Source: Carboxylicivirga fragile (GTDB taxonomy: Bacteria > Bacteroidota > Bacteroidia > Bacteroidales > Marinilabiliaceae). Taken from it: DNA of 64,000 nucleotides. Location of the stretch: the NCBI GenBank assembly GCA_025499625.1, contig JAFMVD010000023.1:22054-86053 (forward strand), in the 5' to 3' direction. The notes beneath the pieces are model-generated. The model saw only the letters and a list, made by a program, of their open reading frames with translations, did no database searches and had not been told where the DNA came from. The stretch's first letter is position 1. Each line of letters begins with the position of its first letter. The position numbers were made by a program, and so were the translations under genes. This document shows positions 54,475-63,716 of the stretch, in pieces.

Positions 54475-55158
54475 ATGACTGCAAAACAGCGTAATCGACT
54501 GGCTATGTACATAGCCATTAATCAGGTGTTTGGTACTTATCGTACCGAGCTAAGTACCGTTCCGGCTCTGGTAGAGAGCATCAATGAATTTGAACCTATT
54601 GTTAAGTACATTCAGCAAGTTCATCAGGTTCAAAGTGGGTATTCTGCTTCTTCGAGCGAGTTAAAAACGAAGGAAGAAGCTGAGATGATACAAGCATGTG
54701 TGCAGGTGGCAGCTGCCGTGTATGTTTATGCGCATAGTAATAAGATGCCTGATTTGGTGAAAAAAGTATCGGTAAGTCCGAGTGGTTTACAAGGTATGCC
54801 CGATCATGAATTGGTGTCGGTGTGTCGAAACATATTGGAATTAGCCAGAGGAGTAGTTGATTTTTTGGGCGATTATGGTGTTAGTGGCGAGAGCTTAACT
54901 CGATTGGAGAGTGAAATAAATGATTTTGCCGTATTGATTGGCTCACCCCGAGGAGAAATAGTGACTCGCTCACAGGCCACTCGCGAACTGAAAATTTTAT
55001 TTAGTCAGGCTGATGATGTGGTGAAGAATAAGCTAGATAAGCTAATGTTGCTGATGGAAATGACTCATGCTAAAGTTTACCAAACTTATAAGGCAGCTCG
55101 TGTTATAGTTGACTTAAAAGCCCATAAAAGTGCGAGCGAAGAAAGTATGGAAGCATAG
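54475..55158 (+). CDS. Helical protein of unknown function
   Basis: 227 residues, no signal or membrane helix. It appears all-helical: KQRNRLAMYIAINQVFGTYR, LVESINEFEPIVKYIQQVH, EEAEMIQACVQVAAAVYVYA, ELVSVCRNILELARGVVDFL, then a C-terminal part with TRELKILFSQADDVVKNKLDKLMLLME in pieces. I recognise no named family. It stands alone, with leader hairpins before and a 20-bp hairpin after. Base use is like its neighbours. Confidence 0.7.
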   Translation: MTAKQRNRLAMYIAINQVFGTYRTELSTVPALVESINEFEPIVKYIQQVHQVQSGYSASSSELKTKEEAEMIQACVQVAAAVYVYAHSNKMPDLVKKVSVSPSGLQGMPDHELVSVCRNILELARGVVDFLGDYGVSGESLTRLESEINDFAVLIGSPRGEIVTRSQATRELKILFSQADDVVKNKLDKLMLLMEMTHAKVYQTYKAARVIVDLKAHKSASEESMEA

Positions 55159-55170
55159 GGTTTGATAGTT

Positions 55171-55221
55171 AATTCCAAACAAAAAGCTTAGCCTATTCGG
55201 TTAAGCTTTTTGTTTGGAATT
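55171..55221. terminator. 20-bp perfect hairpin after the 54475 gene
   Basis: The arms 55171-55190 and 55202-55221 are exactly complementary (AATTCCAAACAAAAAGCTTA) around an 11-nt loop. The right arm carries TTTTT. It is likely a bidirectional terminator. Confidence 0.75.
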
Positions 55222-55419
55222 ATTCTAGATTGAATGCAATGTGTTAATCATTTCTAATGTTTTGTTTAGTTTTAATGCAGTCAAAGGGTTCTGATGTATG
55301 GCGTATATCAAAAAGTTGTAAGACGTCTATGATATCGAATTCTTTAAAAGGGATAGACGGGGTACGCTTTATATCCCATAGTTGGCCACAAGCCAAAAAC
55401 AGCAGCACGTAAAATAAAC
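55222..55419. other. Gap before an accessory gene
   Basis: 198 bp without a convincing gene. The right end (GGCCACAAGCCAAAAACAGC, then ACGTAAAATAAAC before the ATG) is compact and resembles the short lead-ins of gene cassettes. Confidence 0.4.
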
Positions 55420-56052
55420 ATGAGAGAAAAAAGATTTGAAATATTAGAAGGATTACCACCTTATGGACCTATGTATATTCCAATAACGACTGATAATGAA
55501 TTATTTTTTTCAGAAGGATATGTTGTACGTTTTTTCAAGTCTGACGGAACTGATTGGGTTGCAAATTTCAAGCCTGGCTGGTCTAACTATTATGGCATCT
55601 TTGATTACCCAGACAATGATACAATAATAGTAATTGCAGGAGGACAGGGCTATGTAATGTCAACTGAGAATGAAACTCCAAAATCCTCATTTGGAATTGC
55701 AATTAATAATGTGATTCAAAGAAACGATGGCAGTTTAATTTGTGCAGATGATACTCATATTTTGTTGTTGGATTATCAATCGGGTGAATTTTGGGAAAGC
55801 GACAGAATCTCTTGGGACGGAATTCGTGACTTAAAACTTGATGAGAATATAGTGCAAGGACAATCATTTGACCCGACAAATTCAATAAAACCATGGGCTG
55901 ATTTCTCGGTTGACTTAAACTCTAAAGAAATCCATGGAGGGTCATTTCAAGAGACTTTAAAAAACAACCCTCATTTAGAAGTTAATAAAACTGGACTGAT
56001 AAAGGAAAAACAGCATGATGAAAAGAAAAAACGTTGGTGGAAGATTTGGTAA
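55420..56052 (+). CDS. Protein of unknown function, propeller-like strands
   Basis: 210 residues, no signal. Short repeated beta motifs (ITTDNELFFSEGYVVRFFKSDG, GYVMSTENETPKSSFGI, NDGSLICADDTHILLLDYQSGEFWESDRISWDG) suggest a small propeller-like fold. The end is strongly basic (EKKKRWWKIW). No family recognised. It lies in an accessory segment; just 8 bp after its stop is GTGTACAAC, a word that recurs after the toxin gene. Confidence 0.6.
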   Translation: MREKRFEILEGLPPYGPMYIPITTDNELFFSEGYVVRFFKSDGTDWVANFKPGWSNYYGIFDYPDNDTIIVIAGGQGYVMSTENETPKSSFGIAINNVIQRNDGSLICADDTHILLLDYQSGEFWESDRISWDGIRDLKLDENIVQGQSFDPTNSIKPWADFSVDLNSKEIHGGSFQETLKNNPHLEVNKTGLIKEKQHDEKKKRWWKIW

Positions 56053-56060
56053 AAAGCCCA

Positions 56061-56069
56061 GTGTACAAC
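56061..56069. other. Cassette-like boundary word GTGTACAAC
   Basis: Just after a stop codon: CCAGTGTACAACACGCTTCAATA. After the unrelated gene ending at 57930 stands CCACAGTATACAACA ... CTTCAATA. The complement GTTGTACAC lies at 57047-57055 before the next gene pair. Confidence 0.4.
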
Positions 56070-56170
56070 ACGCTTCAATAGCGCAATATGGAAAGATTGT
56101 AAGATTAAATCGCCTTACAACACCATACGGCAGGCCGTGGCAACAAGTGGATAGCAAAAAGCAATAAACT

Positions 56171-56656
56171 ATGAATAAAGATATAAAACTTTTTAAAGCC
56201 TCGTTAAAAGATATGATGAAATTGTTTTTGTTCAACTTTATTATAATAAGCAGCTTCTTTTTTCTAATTACAATAGTAATAATGGACAAATCATTTGATG
56301 AATTATCTTTATCAACATTGCTATATCTATTAATATACCCGATAATTATCGGCCTTACCCAATCATTTGTGAATCGTAATGGTGTTATAACTATAGAGAA
56401 TAAAGATGGAATTGTATCAGAAAGGAAAATAATTGAAAGTTTATTGGACGAAATGAATTATGAAAAAAACTTTAATGACAACACCTCCACTCAATATTCT
56501 CAAAAGAGCAGATTAAAAAAGTTATTTAATCTATTAATAGACGAACGATTGAGAGTCACATATGAAAAAGATACAATTATTGTTTTAAGCAGAAAACGAA
56601 TTTTGGAACGTCTAGAAACAGGATTAATACCGTTTACTAATCAAAATGCGCCTTAA
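56171..56656 (+). CDS. Two-helix membrane protein of unknown function
   Basis: 161 residues. Two membrane helices (FLFNFIIISSFFFLITIVI, TLLYLLIYPIIIGLTQSF) are followed by a polar domain of about 95 residues (EYNYE-like MNYEKNFNDNTSTQY, LLIDERLRVTYEKDTIIVLSRKRILERL). No known family seen. The stop lies within the hairpin GCGCCTT-AAAATC-AAGGCGC, a compact ending typical of cassettes or short accessory genes. Confidence 0.6.
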   Translation: MNKDIKLFKASLKDMMKLFLFNFIIISSFFFLITIVIMDKSFDELSLSTLLYLLIYPIIIGLTQSFVNRNGVITIENKDGIVSERKIIESLLDEMNYEKNFNDNTSTQYSQKSRLKKLFNLLIDERLRVTYEKDTIIVLSRKRILERLETGLIPFTNQNAP

Positions 56657-56670
56657 AATCAAGGCGCTTT
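56648..56670 (+). terminator. Hairpin over the stop of the 56171 gene
   Basis: GCGCCTT (56648-56654), AAAATC loop, AAGGCGC (56661-56667), then TTTGATT. A short T run, and overlaps the last two codons. Confidence 0.55.
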
Positions 56671-56679
56671 GATTATGTA

Positions 56680-56745
56680 ACGGCATTTACCATAGTAACG
56701 AGCAAAATGGCTTTCAGCGCATTTTAATGCACAATTCGTATAAAA
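56680..56745. repeat. Dispersed ~70-bp repeat, copy B
   Basis: CGGCATTTACCATAGTAACG AGCAAAATGGCTTTCAGCGC ATTTTAATGCACAATTCGTA in sequence aligns along its whole length with the reverse of 63717-63787 and with copy A (31651) and copy C (63962). Confidence 0.65.
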
Positions 56746-56865
56746 TACGGAACCAATAAATAAACACCAGGAACCAATGATGGCTAATAAAGCATAAGTG
56801 AGCCATCTGATTTTTGTTGATTCGTAATGTTGGCAAGCACCGCCAAATCTTTGATTTATAAACAA

Positions 56866-57145
56866 TGAGTCGTTATTTTTATGGTGTTCATGATTGTCAA
56901 TTATTCGCTAGACTATATTTAAATTGGTGCTCATGAACTATCGTTTGGCTTCGGAAATGAAAAGTTAAAAACAAATACAAATCTTTGGCTCAGTGGTGTT
57001 CTGGAAGGGTAGTTTGTGCCATTTCATACGCTTCATCTAGCCAAACGTTGTACACAATGCTCACCAGAATCAATCGTACTGTTTATTTCCGTACCTATTC
57101 TGTTTTTGCGGATATTTTCCGTACCTTTGTTTAAAATATTAGATT
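56866..57145. other. 280-bp gap before the toxin-antitoxin pair
   Basis: No gene seen. It contains GTTGTACAC at 57047 inside GCCAAACGTTGTACACAATG, a boundary-like word, and the operator and promoter of the pair from 57086. Confidence 0.5.
57086..57129 (+). promoter_or_regulatory. Promoter and operator repeats of the toxin-antitoxin pair
   Basis: TTTCCGTACCT occurs at 57086-57096 and 57116-57126, 30 bp apart. The second copy overlaps the -7 box TACCTTTG (57122-57129, TAnnTTTG). The antitoxin ATG is 17 bp later. Autorepression by the ribbon-helix-helix antitoxin is likely. Confidence 0.55.
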
Positions 57146-57427
57146 ATGGGAGTCTTAAAACAGGATAAAGCGCGATTTGATACAAGATTGTCATTAGAGC
57201 AAAAGCAATTATTTGAGAGAGCAGCGACACTAGGTGGATACAGAAATCTGACTGATTTTGTCATATTAACCGTTCAGAACAAGGCAAAGGAGATTATTGA
57301 AGAAAGAGAGACTGTCATTGCCTCACAAAACGATAAAGAGATTTTCTTTGATTCTTTGATAAAACCTCAGAAACCAAATGAAGATTTGCTTTCTGCTAAA
57401 GATGAATATAACAAATTGACTTCTTAA
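57146..57427 (+). CDS. DUF1778 (TacA-like) antitoxin
   Basis: 93 residues. ARFDTRLSLEQKQLFERAATLGGYRNLTDFVI is a ribbon-helix-helix of the DUF1778/TacA type. The C-terminal tail (EIFFDSLIKPQKPNEDLL) is the usual toxin-binding part. It would bind the operator copies upstream and neutralise the acetyltransferase toxin. It overlaps the next gene by one base (TAATG). Confidence 0.92.
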   Translation: MGVLKQDKARFDTRLSLEQKQLFERAATLGGYRNLTDFVILTVQNKAKEIIEERETVIASQNDKEIFFDSLIKPQKPNEDLLSAKDEYNKLTS

Positions 57428-57930
57428 TGAGTTATCTAACTGAACCGCTTGATTCCAAGCACAACAGAGATGATTTCTCATGTGGAAAAGACTTATTAGA
57501 TAATTATTTTTGGAAGCAGGCGAAACAGGATGTCAAAAGAAAACTTTCAGCTTGTTTTGTATTAGTTGATAAAGCAACAGAAAAGATTACAGGATATTAC
57601 ACTTTGTCGAGCAATAGTATTTCAAATGATTTGATTCCAGATTCATTCAAGAAGAAATTACCAAAATCATATTCATCGATACCGACAATACTTTTAGGCC
57701 GATTAGCTATTGATAAGAACTTTCAAGGTAAAGGAATTGGAAAAATCCTTTTGATTGATTCATTGAAAAGGTGTTTTGACACATCTGATAGTATTGGAGC
57801 ATTTGCTGTAATTGTAGATCCATTAGATAAAGATGCAGAAAGGTATTATTATAAATATGGATTCATAAAACTACCTGATAGTGGAAAGATGTTTTTATCT
57901 ATGAAAACTATAAAAGAGCTATTTGGATAA
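57427..57930 (+). CDS. GNAT toxin (TacT-like)
   Basis: 167 residues. TacT-like N-acetyltransferases acetylate the amino group of aminoacyl-tRNA and block translation. The start EPLDSKHNRDDFSCGKDLLDNYF matches the TacT/AtaT pattern. The acetyl-CoA loop LGRLAIDKNFQGKGIGKILL carries QGKGIG, and DAERYYYKYGF has the catalytic Tyr region. It is coded with its antitoxin by a one-base overlap. Five bp after its stop the word AGTATACAAC appears. Confidence 0.92.
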   Translation: MSYLTEPLDSKHNRDDFSCGKDLLDNYFWKQAKQDVKRKLSACFVLVDKATEKITGYYTLSSNSISNDLIPDSFKKKLPKSYSSIPTILLGRLAIDKNFQGKGIGKILLIDSLKRCFDTSDSIGAFAVIVDPLDKDAERYYYKYGFIKLPDSGKMFLSMKTIKELFG

Positions 57931-57935
57931 TCCAC

Positions 57936-57960
57936 AGTATACAACAATTAGCCTTCAATA
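57936..57960. other. Cassette-like boundary after the toxin gene
   Basis: AGTATACAAC then CTTCAATA, as after the gene ending at 56052. Same place relative to an unrelated stop codon. Confidence 0.4.
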
Positions 57961-58074
57961 AAGGGTTGCTTGCACACGCTTAACATTGAAGCAGATGTTG
58001 AACTAAACGAAGTGACTATATCCAGATTAATAAAACATGTAAATTAACGATAGCTTCGATTATAAGCTTTTTTG

Positions 58075-58401
58075 TTATTCTGGTGCTTCCGATTTCTTAG
58101 GATCAGCTGTGAACTGAAATGACATTAAGAAGATAAAACAGCAGGCTGCAAATTCGTAGTAAAACAGAAGGTGTCCAGTAAGGTTAGCCATGATGTTAAC
58201 TGAACTGGTGGTGATTAAAAACAATCCAGTGACCAGAATAACCCAATTGAAATTAGGATATCGCTTACCCATAATGTATAGGAGGTATGGAAAGAGGATT
58301 AAAGCAAATGTTGTATAGCCATAGCTGCTGAATATTACTGATAATAATGCTAAAATAGCAATGATTGATAAAAGGGATACTATTGCAATTTTTCTTTCCA
58401 T
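58075..58401 (-). CDS. Small membrane protein, unknown
   Basis: 108 residues, about four helices (IVSLLSIIAILALLSVIFS, FALILFPYLLYIM, WVILVTGLFLITTSSVNIM, LLFYYEFAACCFIFLMSFQF). The tail is polar (ADPKKSEAPE). No family recognised. It is divergent from the CapA gene with about 100 bp between, so a shared control region is possible. Confidence 0.6.
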   Translation of the reverse strand: MERKIAIVSLLSIIAILALLSVIFSSYGYTTFALILFPYLLYIMGKRYPNFNWVILVTGLFLITTSSVNIMANLTGHLLFYYEFAACCFIFLMSFQFTADPKKSEAPE

Positions 58402-58502
58402 AATTCAAATTGATAAACGACTCACTAAAATTTACTGACCTTATTACAATTAAATAAGGAAATAGTTTATCCGTATTTCGTATTTTTATCGAAAAATAAA
58501 TC

Positions 58503-59648
58503 ATGCGTTATATTCTTCTTGTTCTATTTCTATGTTCCTTATCAGTCTTTGCTCAACAAAAAATACAAATTGCCTTTGTGGGCGATGTGATGGGGCACGA
58601 TACGCAGATTAATTCGGCACGTATTGATTCAACGGGTGAATATGACTATTACTCCGTTTTTAAATACATTAAAGAAGATTTGAAAGCGGCTGATATACTC
58701 ATCGCTAACCTGGAAGTAACGCTGGCCGGCCCCCCTCATAAGGGTTATCCGCAATTTTCATCTCCCGATACTTTAGTCGATGCTTTGCTTGATGCTGGGG
58801 TTGATGCTTTTGTGATGGCAAATAATCATTGTGTGGATCGTCGAAAAAAAGGTCTTGAGCGCACATTAAAAGTGTTGGATCAAAAAGGGATTCCGCGCAC
58901 TGGGGTTTTTAAGGATAGTTTGGATCGTGTGAAGAACAATCCACTCATTATTGAAAAAAAGGGATTCCGATTGGCTTTGTTGAATTATACCTATGGAACC
59001 AATGGCATTCGAGTTTCATCTCCTAATATTGTGAACCAGATTGATACGGCTTTGATGTCGCGTGATATTGCCTTAGCCCAAACAATGGATGTGGATGAAA
59101 TAATTGTTTGTATGCACTGGGGCTGGGAATACCAGACGAAGCCGAATCCGGAACAGAAAAAGTTAACACAATTATTATGGAACAAGGGCATTAATGTGGT
59201 GATTGGCTCACATCCGCACGTGGTTCAGCCCATGGTTTGGAAACAGGATGATAAGCAGAGTAAGATGGTGGCTTATAGCCTCGGTAATTTTGTGTCTAAT
59301 CAACGAAAGGCACCGTGTGATGGAGGGGTGATTGCTATGGTAGAACTGACTAGGGAGGCTGACTCGACCTATGTGTCGGGAGCCGATTTTCAATTAACAT
59401 GGGTGCATACACCAAACGAGAATGGTAAAAAGCGTTTTTATGTATTGCCTGCCGCGCGTTATTCCAAAGCCGCTTATTGGCCAGATGCTGTTGCTCGCAA
59501 GCGAATGAATGAATACATAGGAGAGGCCAGAGCTGTTTTTAAGAATAATGTGGGTATTGAAGAACGTAAGTTTATTTTGCCGGCAATTAAGCTCGAAAGT
59601 AAAGGTTTGGAGAAGATATATATGGATGCCCCAGAGGGCATTAAATGA
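58503..59648 (+). CDS. CapA-family metallophosphatase-like protein
   Basis: 381 residues. A signal peptide (YILLVLFLCSLSVFAQQ) places it outside the cytoplasm. The PGA_cap fold shows FVGDVMGHDTQ, LIANLEVTLAG, VMANNHCVDRRKKGL, CMHWGWEY, GSHPHVVQPMVW and YSLGNFVSNQRK. Family members take part in poly-gamma-glutamate or capsule attachment, though many Bacteroidota copies have no such partner. No capsule genes lie around it. It is followed by a very strong terminator. Confidence 0.9.
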   Translation: MRYILLVLFLCSLSVFAQQKIQIAFVGDVMGHDTQINSARIDSTGEYDYYSVFKYIKEDLKAADILIANLEVTLAGPPHKGYPQFSSPDTLVDALLDAGVDAFVMANNHCVDRRKKGLERTLKVLDQKGIPRTGVFKDSLDRVKNNPLIIEKKGFRLALLNYTYGTNGIRVSSPNIVNQIDTALMSRDIALAQTMDVDEIIVCMHWGWEYQTKPNPEQKKLTQLLWNKGINVVIGSHPHVVQPMVWKQDDKQSKMVAYSLGNFVSNQRKAPCDGGVIAMVELTREADSTYVSGADFQLTWVHTPNENGKKRFYVLPAARYSKAAYWPDAVARKRMNEYIGEARAVFKNNVGIEERKFILPAIKLESKGLEKIYMDAPEGIK

Positions 59649-59649
59649 T

Positions 59650-59735
59650 AGTTGCTCCTGAGCGCTTGCTGAGCTTGTCGAAGTAATGCGAAGGGAAACG
59701 AGGTGAATACCAGGTCCTGTCGAAGTAAGCTGAAG
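59650..59735. repeat. TCGAAGTA-rich intergenic repeat fragments
   Basis: GCTGAGCTTGTCGAAGTA and CCTGTCGAAGTAAGCTGAAG lie in direct order. They resemble the arms of the element at 30151-30285 and GAGCATAGCCGAG near 63875. Confidence 0.5.
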
Positions 59736-59745
59736 GGTGTGAAAT

Positions 59746-59796
59746 AAAAGGAGCGGCTCTTTATTTATAGATCATAAATAAAGAGCCGCTCCTTTT
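59746..59796. terminator. 23-bp perfect bidirectional terminator
   Basis: Arms 59746-59768 and 59774-59796 pair exactly (AAAAGGAGCGGCTCT, TTATTTAT) around AGATC. Poly-T runs lie on both sides, so it can end both capA (+) and alaS (-), the stop of which is 15 bp away. Confidence 0.9.
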
Positions 59797-59811
59797 AGTA
59801 TTTATCTTGAT

Positions 59812-62448
59812 TTACGCGTTAATCGTATTCTTTACAATCGCTAAAGCTTCTTGAATGGCAGTATCCAGGCCATCTAACTTTTTACCACCAGCAGTTGCGA
59901 AAAATGGCTGACCACCGCCACCACCTTGCATCTTCTTAGCTGCCTCGCGTACAATGGTTCCAGCATTCAAATCATATTCCTTAATCAGATTTTCCGATAT
60001 CATGATGGATAATTGCGGTTTACCTTTTAATTCAGCTCCTAGTATGGCAATGCAATCATCCAGCTCAGTCTTAATCTGAAAAGCTAAATCTTTCAATTCT
60101 TCGGCAAGAATAGGCTTGACTTGAGAAGCAATAATTTTAACACCACTTACATCGTGGGCACCATCAATTAGGTTACGCTTTTCAATGGCTATGAAATTTT
60201 TCTTCATACCCTGCACTTGGGTGTTCATATTGCTATTTTCATCAAACAGGTTTTCAATGTTCTTTTTAAGGTTAGCAGGGTTTTTAAACATACTCTGCAA
60301 TTCCTTAATCAACATTGATTGTTGGTGGATGAATTCCTCTGTTTTCACACCCGAAAGCGCTTCGATACGACGAACGCCCGCTGCTATCGAAGATTCTGAT
60401 ATGATCTTAAAGAAACCCAATTCACCAGTTGCTTGTACGTGTGTTCCACCGCACAACTCAACCGAATCTCCAAACTTAATGGCACGAACCAAATCGCCGT
60501 ATTTTTCTCCAAATAGTGCCATGGCACCCATTTCAACAGCTTTAGAATTCGGAATGTCACGCATTTCTTCCAAAGCAATGTTGTTTCGAATCTTCTGATT
60601 AACGATGGCTTCAACTTCAGCAATTTCTTCTTCGCTTACTTTTTGGAAGTGCGCAAAGTCAAATCGTAAATAATCAGGATGTACCAACGAACCCTTTTGT
60701 TCAACATGTGTGCCTAATACCTGGCGCAAAGCATGGTGAAGCAGGTGAGTTGCTGTATGGTTGTTGGCAATGTTCTGACGGTTTGTTGTATTCACAATGG
60801 CCTTGAAAGTACCATTTAAATTAGCTGGTAATTTTTTAGCAAGGTGCACAATCAGGTTGTTTTCCTTCTTGGTGTCGATGATGGAAAGTTTATCTTCACC
60901 TTGCTGGATATAACCGGTATCGCCAACCTGTCCACCACTTTCGGCATAGAAAGGCGTGATGTTGAAGACTAATTGGTATAGCTCCTTGTTTTTGGTTTTT
61001 ATCTTTCTGTAGCGTGTAATAAATACATCTGATTCTAAGTAATCGTAGCCGATGAATTCTTCTCTATCATCGTGTTGAAGCACAACCCAATCATCCGTTT
61101 CGATGGAGGTGGCATTTCTTGCACGTTGTTTTTGTTTCTCCATTTCAGCTTCAAACTCTTGACGATTAACAACCAGGTTGTTTTCTTCTAAAATGAGTTC
61201 CGTCAAATCCAAAGGAAAACCAAAGGTGTCGTACAGTTCAAAAGCAACAGTACCGCTTACAACATTGTAATCTTTAGCTTTTGTCTCAACTATAATTTTA
61301 TCAAGTAGATTGATTCCTGTAGCAAGCGTTCTTAAAAACGACTCTTCCTCTTCTTTAATAACTTTCTCGATCAAAGTTTTTTGAGCTTGTAATTCAGGAT
61401 AAGCATCACCCATAGTCAAAATTAGGGTGTCGATCAGCTTATACATAAAAGCTTCTTTGCTTTGTAAGAAGGTGTAGCTATAACGAACGGCGCGACGCAA
61501 TATGCGACGAATCACATAACCCGCTTTATTGTTTGATGGTAATTGACCATCGGTAATAGAGAATGAAATGGTACGCACATGATCGGCAATAACGCGCATG
61601 GCAATATCAACCTCTTCGTTTTTGCCATATTCAAAGCCCGATAATTCTCCAATCTTTTTTAAGAGTGGCTGGAATACATCAGTATCGTAGTTCGACGATT
61701 TCTTTTGAATAACACGACACAAGCGCTCAAAGCCCATTCCTGTATCCACATGTTTATTTGGCAATGGCACTAATTCGCCATTGGCTTTTCTATTGTACTG
61801 TATGAATACCAAATTCCAGATCTCAATAACTTGCGGATGATCTTCATTCACCAATGATTTTCCGTCAACTTTAGCACGCTCATCATCGCTACGCATATCA
61901 ATGTGAATCTCTGAGCAAGGTCCGCATGGCCCTGACTCACCCATCTCCCAAAAGTTATCCGCTTTGTTGCCATTAACGATGCGCGATTCATCAATCCACT
62001 CTTTCCAGTTGTCAGCAGCTTCCTCATCACGACCTACATTATCTTCTTTGCTACCTTCAAAAATGCTCACATACAAACGATCCTTGTCAACTTTAAGAAC
62101 TTCGGTCAGATATTCCCAAGCCCAGGCAATGGCCTCTTTTTTAAAGTAATCGCCAAACGACCAGTTTCCTAACATCTCAAACATAGTATGATGGTAGGTG
62201 TCATGTCCAACTTCTCCTAAGTCATTATGTTTCCCAGAAACACGCAAACATTTTTGCGAATTTGAAACACGCACACTTTCGGCGGCACTGTTGCCCAGAA
62301 AGATATCTTTAAACTGGTTCATTCCAGCATTGGTAAACATTAGAGTGGGATCATTCTTCACTACCATAGGAGCTGAAGGAACAATTTTGTGTTGTTTCGA
62401 TCTGAAAAACTCCCAAAAGCTCTTTCTTACTTCAGAGGCCGTCATCAT
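59812..62448 (-). CDS. alaS: Alanyl-tRNA synthetase
   Basis: 878 residues, normal. The class II catalytic domain has [57 protein letters not shown] and [12 protein letters not shown]. The editing domain has [17 protein letters not shown] with the zinc-type Cys/His end ([19 protein letters not shown]). The C-terminal domain ends in [15 protein letters not shown]. It is coded next to an M23 peptidase gene, a pairing common in Bacteroidota. Two ATG codons (62448, 62445) stand in a row at the start. Confidence 0.98.
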   Translation of the reverse strand: MMTASEVRKSFWEFFRSKQHKIVPSAPMVVKNDPTLMFTNAGMNQFKDIFLGNSAAESVRVSNSQKCLRVSGKHNDLGEVGHDTYHHTMFEMLGNWSFGDYFKKEAIAWAWEYLTEVLKVDKDRLYVSIFEGSKEDNVGRDEEAADNWKEWIDESRIVNGNKADNFWEMGESGPCGPCSEIHIDMRSDDERAKVDGKSLVNEDHPQVIEIWNLVFIQYNRKANGELVPLPNKHVDTGMGFERLCRVIQKKSSNYDTDVFQPLLKKIGELSGFEYGKNEEVDIAMRVIADHVRTISFSITDGQLPSNNKAGYVIRRILRRAVRYSYTFLQSKEAFMYKLIDTLILTMGDAYPELQAQKTLIEKVIKEEEESFLRTLATGINLLDKIIVETKAKDYNVVSGTVAFELYDTFGFPLDLTELILEENNLVVNRQEFEAEMEKQKQRARNATSIETDDWVVLQHDDREEFIGYDYLESDVFITRYRKIKTKNKELYQLVFNITPFYAESGGQVGDTGYIQQGEDKLSIIDTKKENNLIVHLAKKLPANLNGTFKAIVNTTNRQNIANNHTATHLLHHALRQVLGTHVEQKGSLVHPDYLRFDFAHFQKVSEEEIAEVEAIVNQKIRNNIALEEMRDIPNSKAVEMGAMALFGEKYGDLVRAIKFGDSVELCGGTHVQATGELGFFKIISESSIAAGVRRIEALSGVKTEEFIHQQSMLIKELQSMFKNPANLKKNIENLFDENSNMNTQVQGMKKNFIAIEKRNLIDGAHDVSGVKIIASQVKPILAEELKDLAFQIKTELDDCIAILGAELKGKPQLSIMISENLIKEYDLNAGTIVREAAKKMQGGGGGQPFFATAGGKKLDGLDTAIQEALAIVKNTINA

Positions 62449-62534
62449 AGTATATCTGTTTAAATTTTTATCAATTATAGGTCTTCATTTTTGTTTAAAC
62501 CGTTGCTCAGAGCGGTACTAAACAGAAAAATTCC

Positions 62535-62564
62535 TTGCAAAGTTAGATTATTTACCTAATTTTG
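62535..62564 (+). promoter_or_regulatory. Promoter of the M23 peptidase gene
   Basis: TTG at 62535-62537 and TAATTTTG at 62557-62564 with a 19-bp spacer fit the Bacteroidota TTTG-N19-TAnnTTTG pattern well. The ATG is 50 bp downstream. Confidence 0.6.
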
Positions 62565-62613
62565 GACGATTCGAGCAAAAAATTTCTAAATTTAGAAGCA
62601 AAAGAAATATAGT

Positions 62614-63588
62614 ATGTCAAAGGTTAAGTATCGTTATAATCCGGAAACGCTTAGCTACGATAAAATCGAGAAAGGCTATAAGTACTATTCGGCCCGTGTC
62701 TCAATCTATTTGATGAGTCTGTTCTTGTTGGGTTTCGTATTGTATTTTATCTATCCATATGTTTTTGAAAGCCCTAAAGAAAAAAGGCTTACCAGAGAGA
62801 ATCAGCAGCTATTGTCACAATACGATATCATGAATAAAAAGCTTGATCAGCTTGAGCTTGTTTTGGATGATATTGAATTACGCGATGAAAACATATATCG
62901 TACAATTTTTCAGGCCGATAGTATTCCGAATAGTATCCGACGTGCAGGTTTTGGTGGAGTCAACCGCTACACGCATCTTGAGGATATGGATAATTCCGAA
63001 TTGGTGATGGAAACAGCCAAGCGATTAGATGTGGTGATGAAACAACTGTATGTGCAATCAACATCGTTTGATGAGGTGATTGAATTAGCCAAACGCAAGG
63101 ATGAAATGTTAAGATCTGTTCCTGCCATTATGCCAATATCAAATTCTGATTTAAGAAGAACCGCATCAGGTTGGGGCTATCGTATACACCCGATTCATAA
63201 AATTCGTAAGTTTCATTATGGTATGGACTTTACGGCACCAACAGGAACTGAGATTTATTCTACTGGTGATGGTGTTGTTTCTAAGATAACTAATGAAGTA
63301 CGTGGTTACGGTAAGCGTATTGAAGTTGATCATGGCTTTGGTTACAAAACCTTATATGCCCATTTAAATGCCTTTAATGTGAAAAAAGGGCAGAAGGTAA
63401 AGCGTGGTGAGGTGATTGGTTTTGTTGGAAATACAGGTACAAGTACTGCACCGCATTTGCACTATGAGGTGATTGAGAAAAACAGAAAAGTAAACCCTCA
63501 ACATTATTATTTCAAGGAGGACTTTACAGCAGAGCAGTACGATCGTATGATTCAGATCTCATCCAACTCAAATCAAACATTTGATTAA
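62614..63588 (+). CDS. M23-family (LytM) metallopeptidase
   Basis: 324 residues. A membrane helix (VSIYLMSLFLLGFVLYFIYPYV) anchors a coiled coil (~55-90). The peptidase domain at ~180-290 has the zinc motifs FHYGMDFTAPTG (HxxxD) and HLHYEV (HxH), with NTGTSTAPH. The active site is complete, so it may cut peptidoglycan crosslinks in the periplasm, possibly for growth or division. It is divergent from alaS. Confidence 0.94.
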   Translation: MSKVKYRYNPETLSYDKIEKGYKYYSARVSIYLMSLFLLGFVLYFIYPYVFESPKEKRLTRENQQLLSQYDIMNKKLDQLELVLDDIELRDENIYRTIFQADSIPNSIRRAGFGGVNRYTHLEDMDNSELVMETAKRLDVVMKQLYVQSTSFDEVIELAKRKDEMLRSVPAIMPISNSDLRRTASGWGYRIHPIHKIRKFHYGMDFTAPTGTEIYSTGDGVVSKITNEVRGYGKRIEVDHGFGYKTLYAHLNAFNVKKGQKVKRGEVIGFVGNTGTSTAPHLHYEVIEKNRKVNPQHYYFKEDFTAEQYDRMIQISSNSNQTFD

Positions 63589-63614
63589 GTAATTACTATT
63601 CTCTAAGATATTTG

Positions 63615-63642
63615 AAAGCGATCTAATTTAGGTCGCTTTTTT
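63615..63642 (+). terminator. Terminator after the M23 gene
   Basis: AAAGCGA and TCGCTTT pair around TCTAATTTAGG, followed by TTT. A 7-bp stem with a run of six T. Confidence 0.8.
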
Positions 63643-63716
63643 GTTTAAAAAAGCTGGTATGGAAAGGGGGATCAATTACAAATATTGTGGAGGCAATATA
63701 AGTTGCTCGATGATCA

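Noticed and set aside
56659..56865. 68-residue minus-strand frame with a hydrophobic stretch
   Set aside because: It overlaps copy B of the dispersed repeat and the hairpin after the 56171 gene; the frame is likely produced by the repeat.
55222..58030. True integron attC sites
   Set aside because: The boundary words lack the GTTRRRY/RYYYAAC core, and no integrase is in the window, so I only call them cassette-like.
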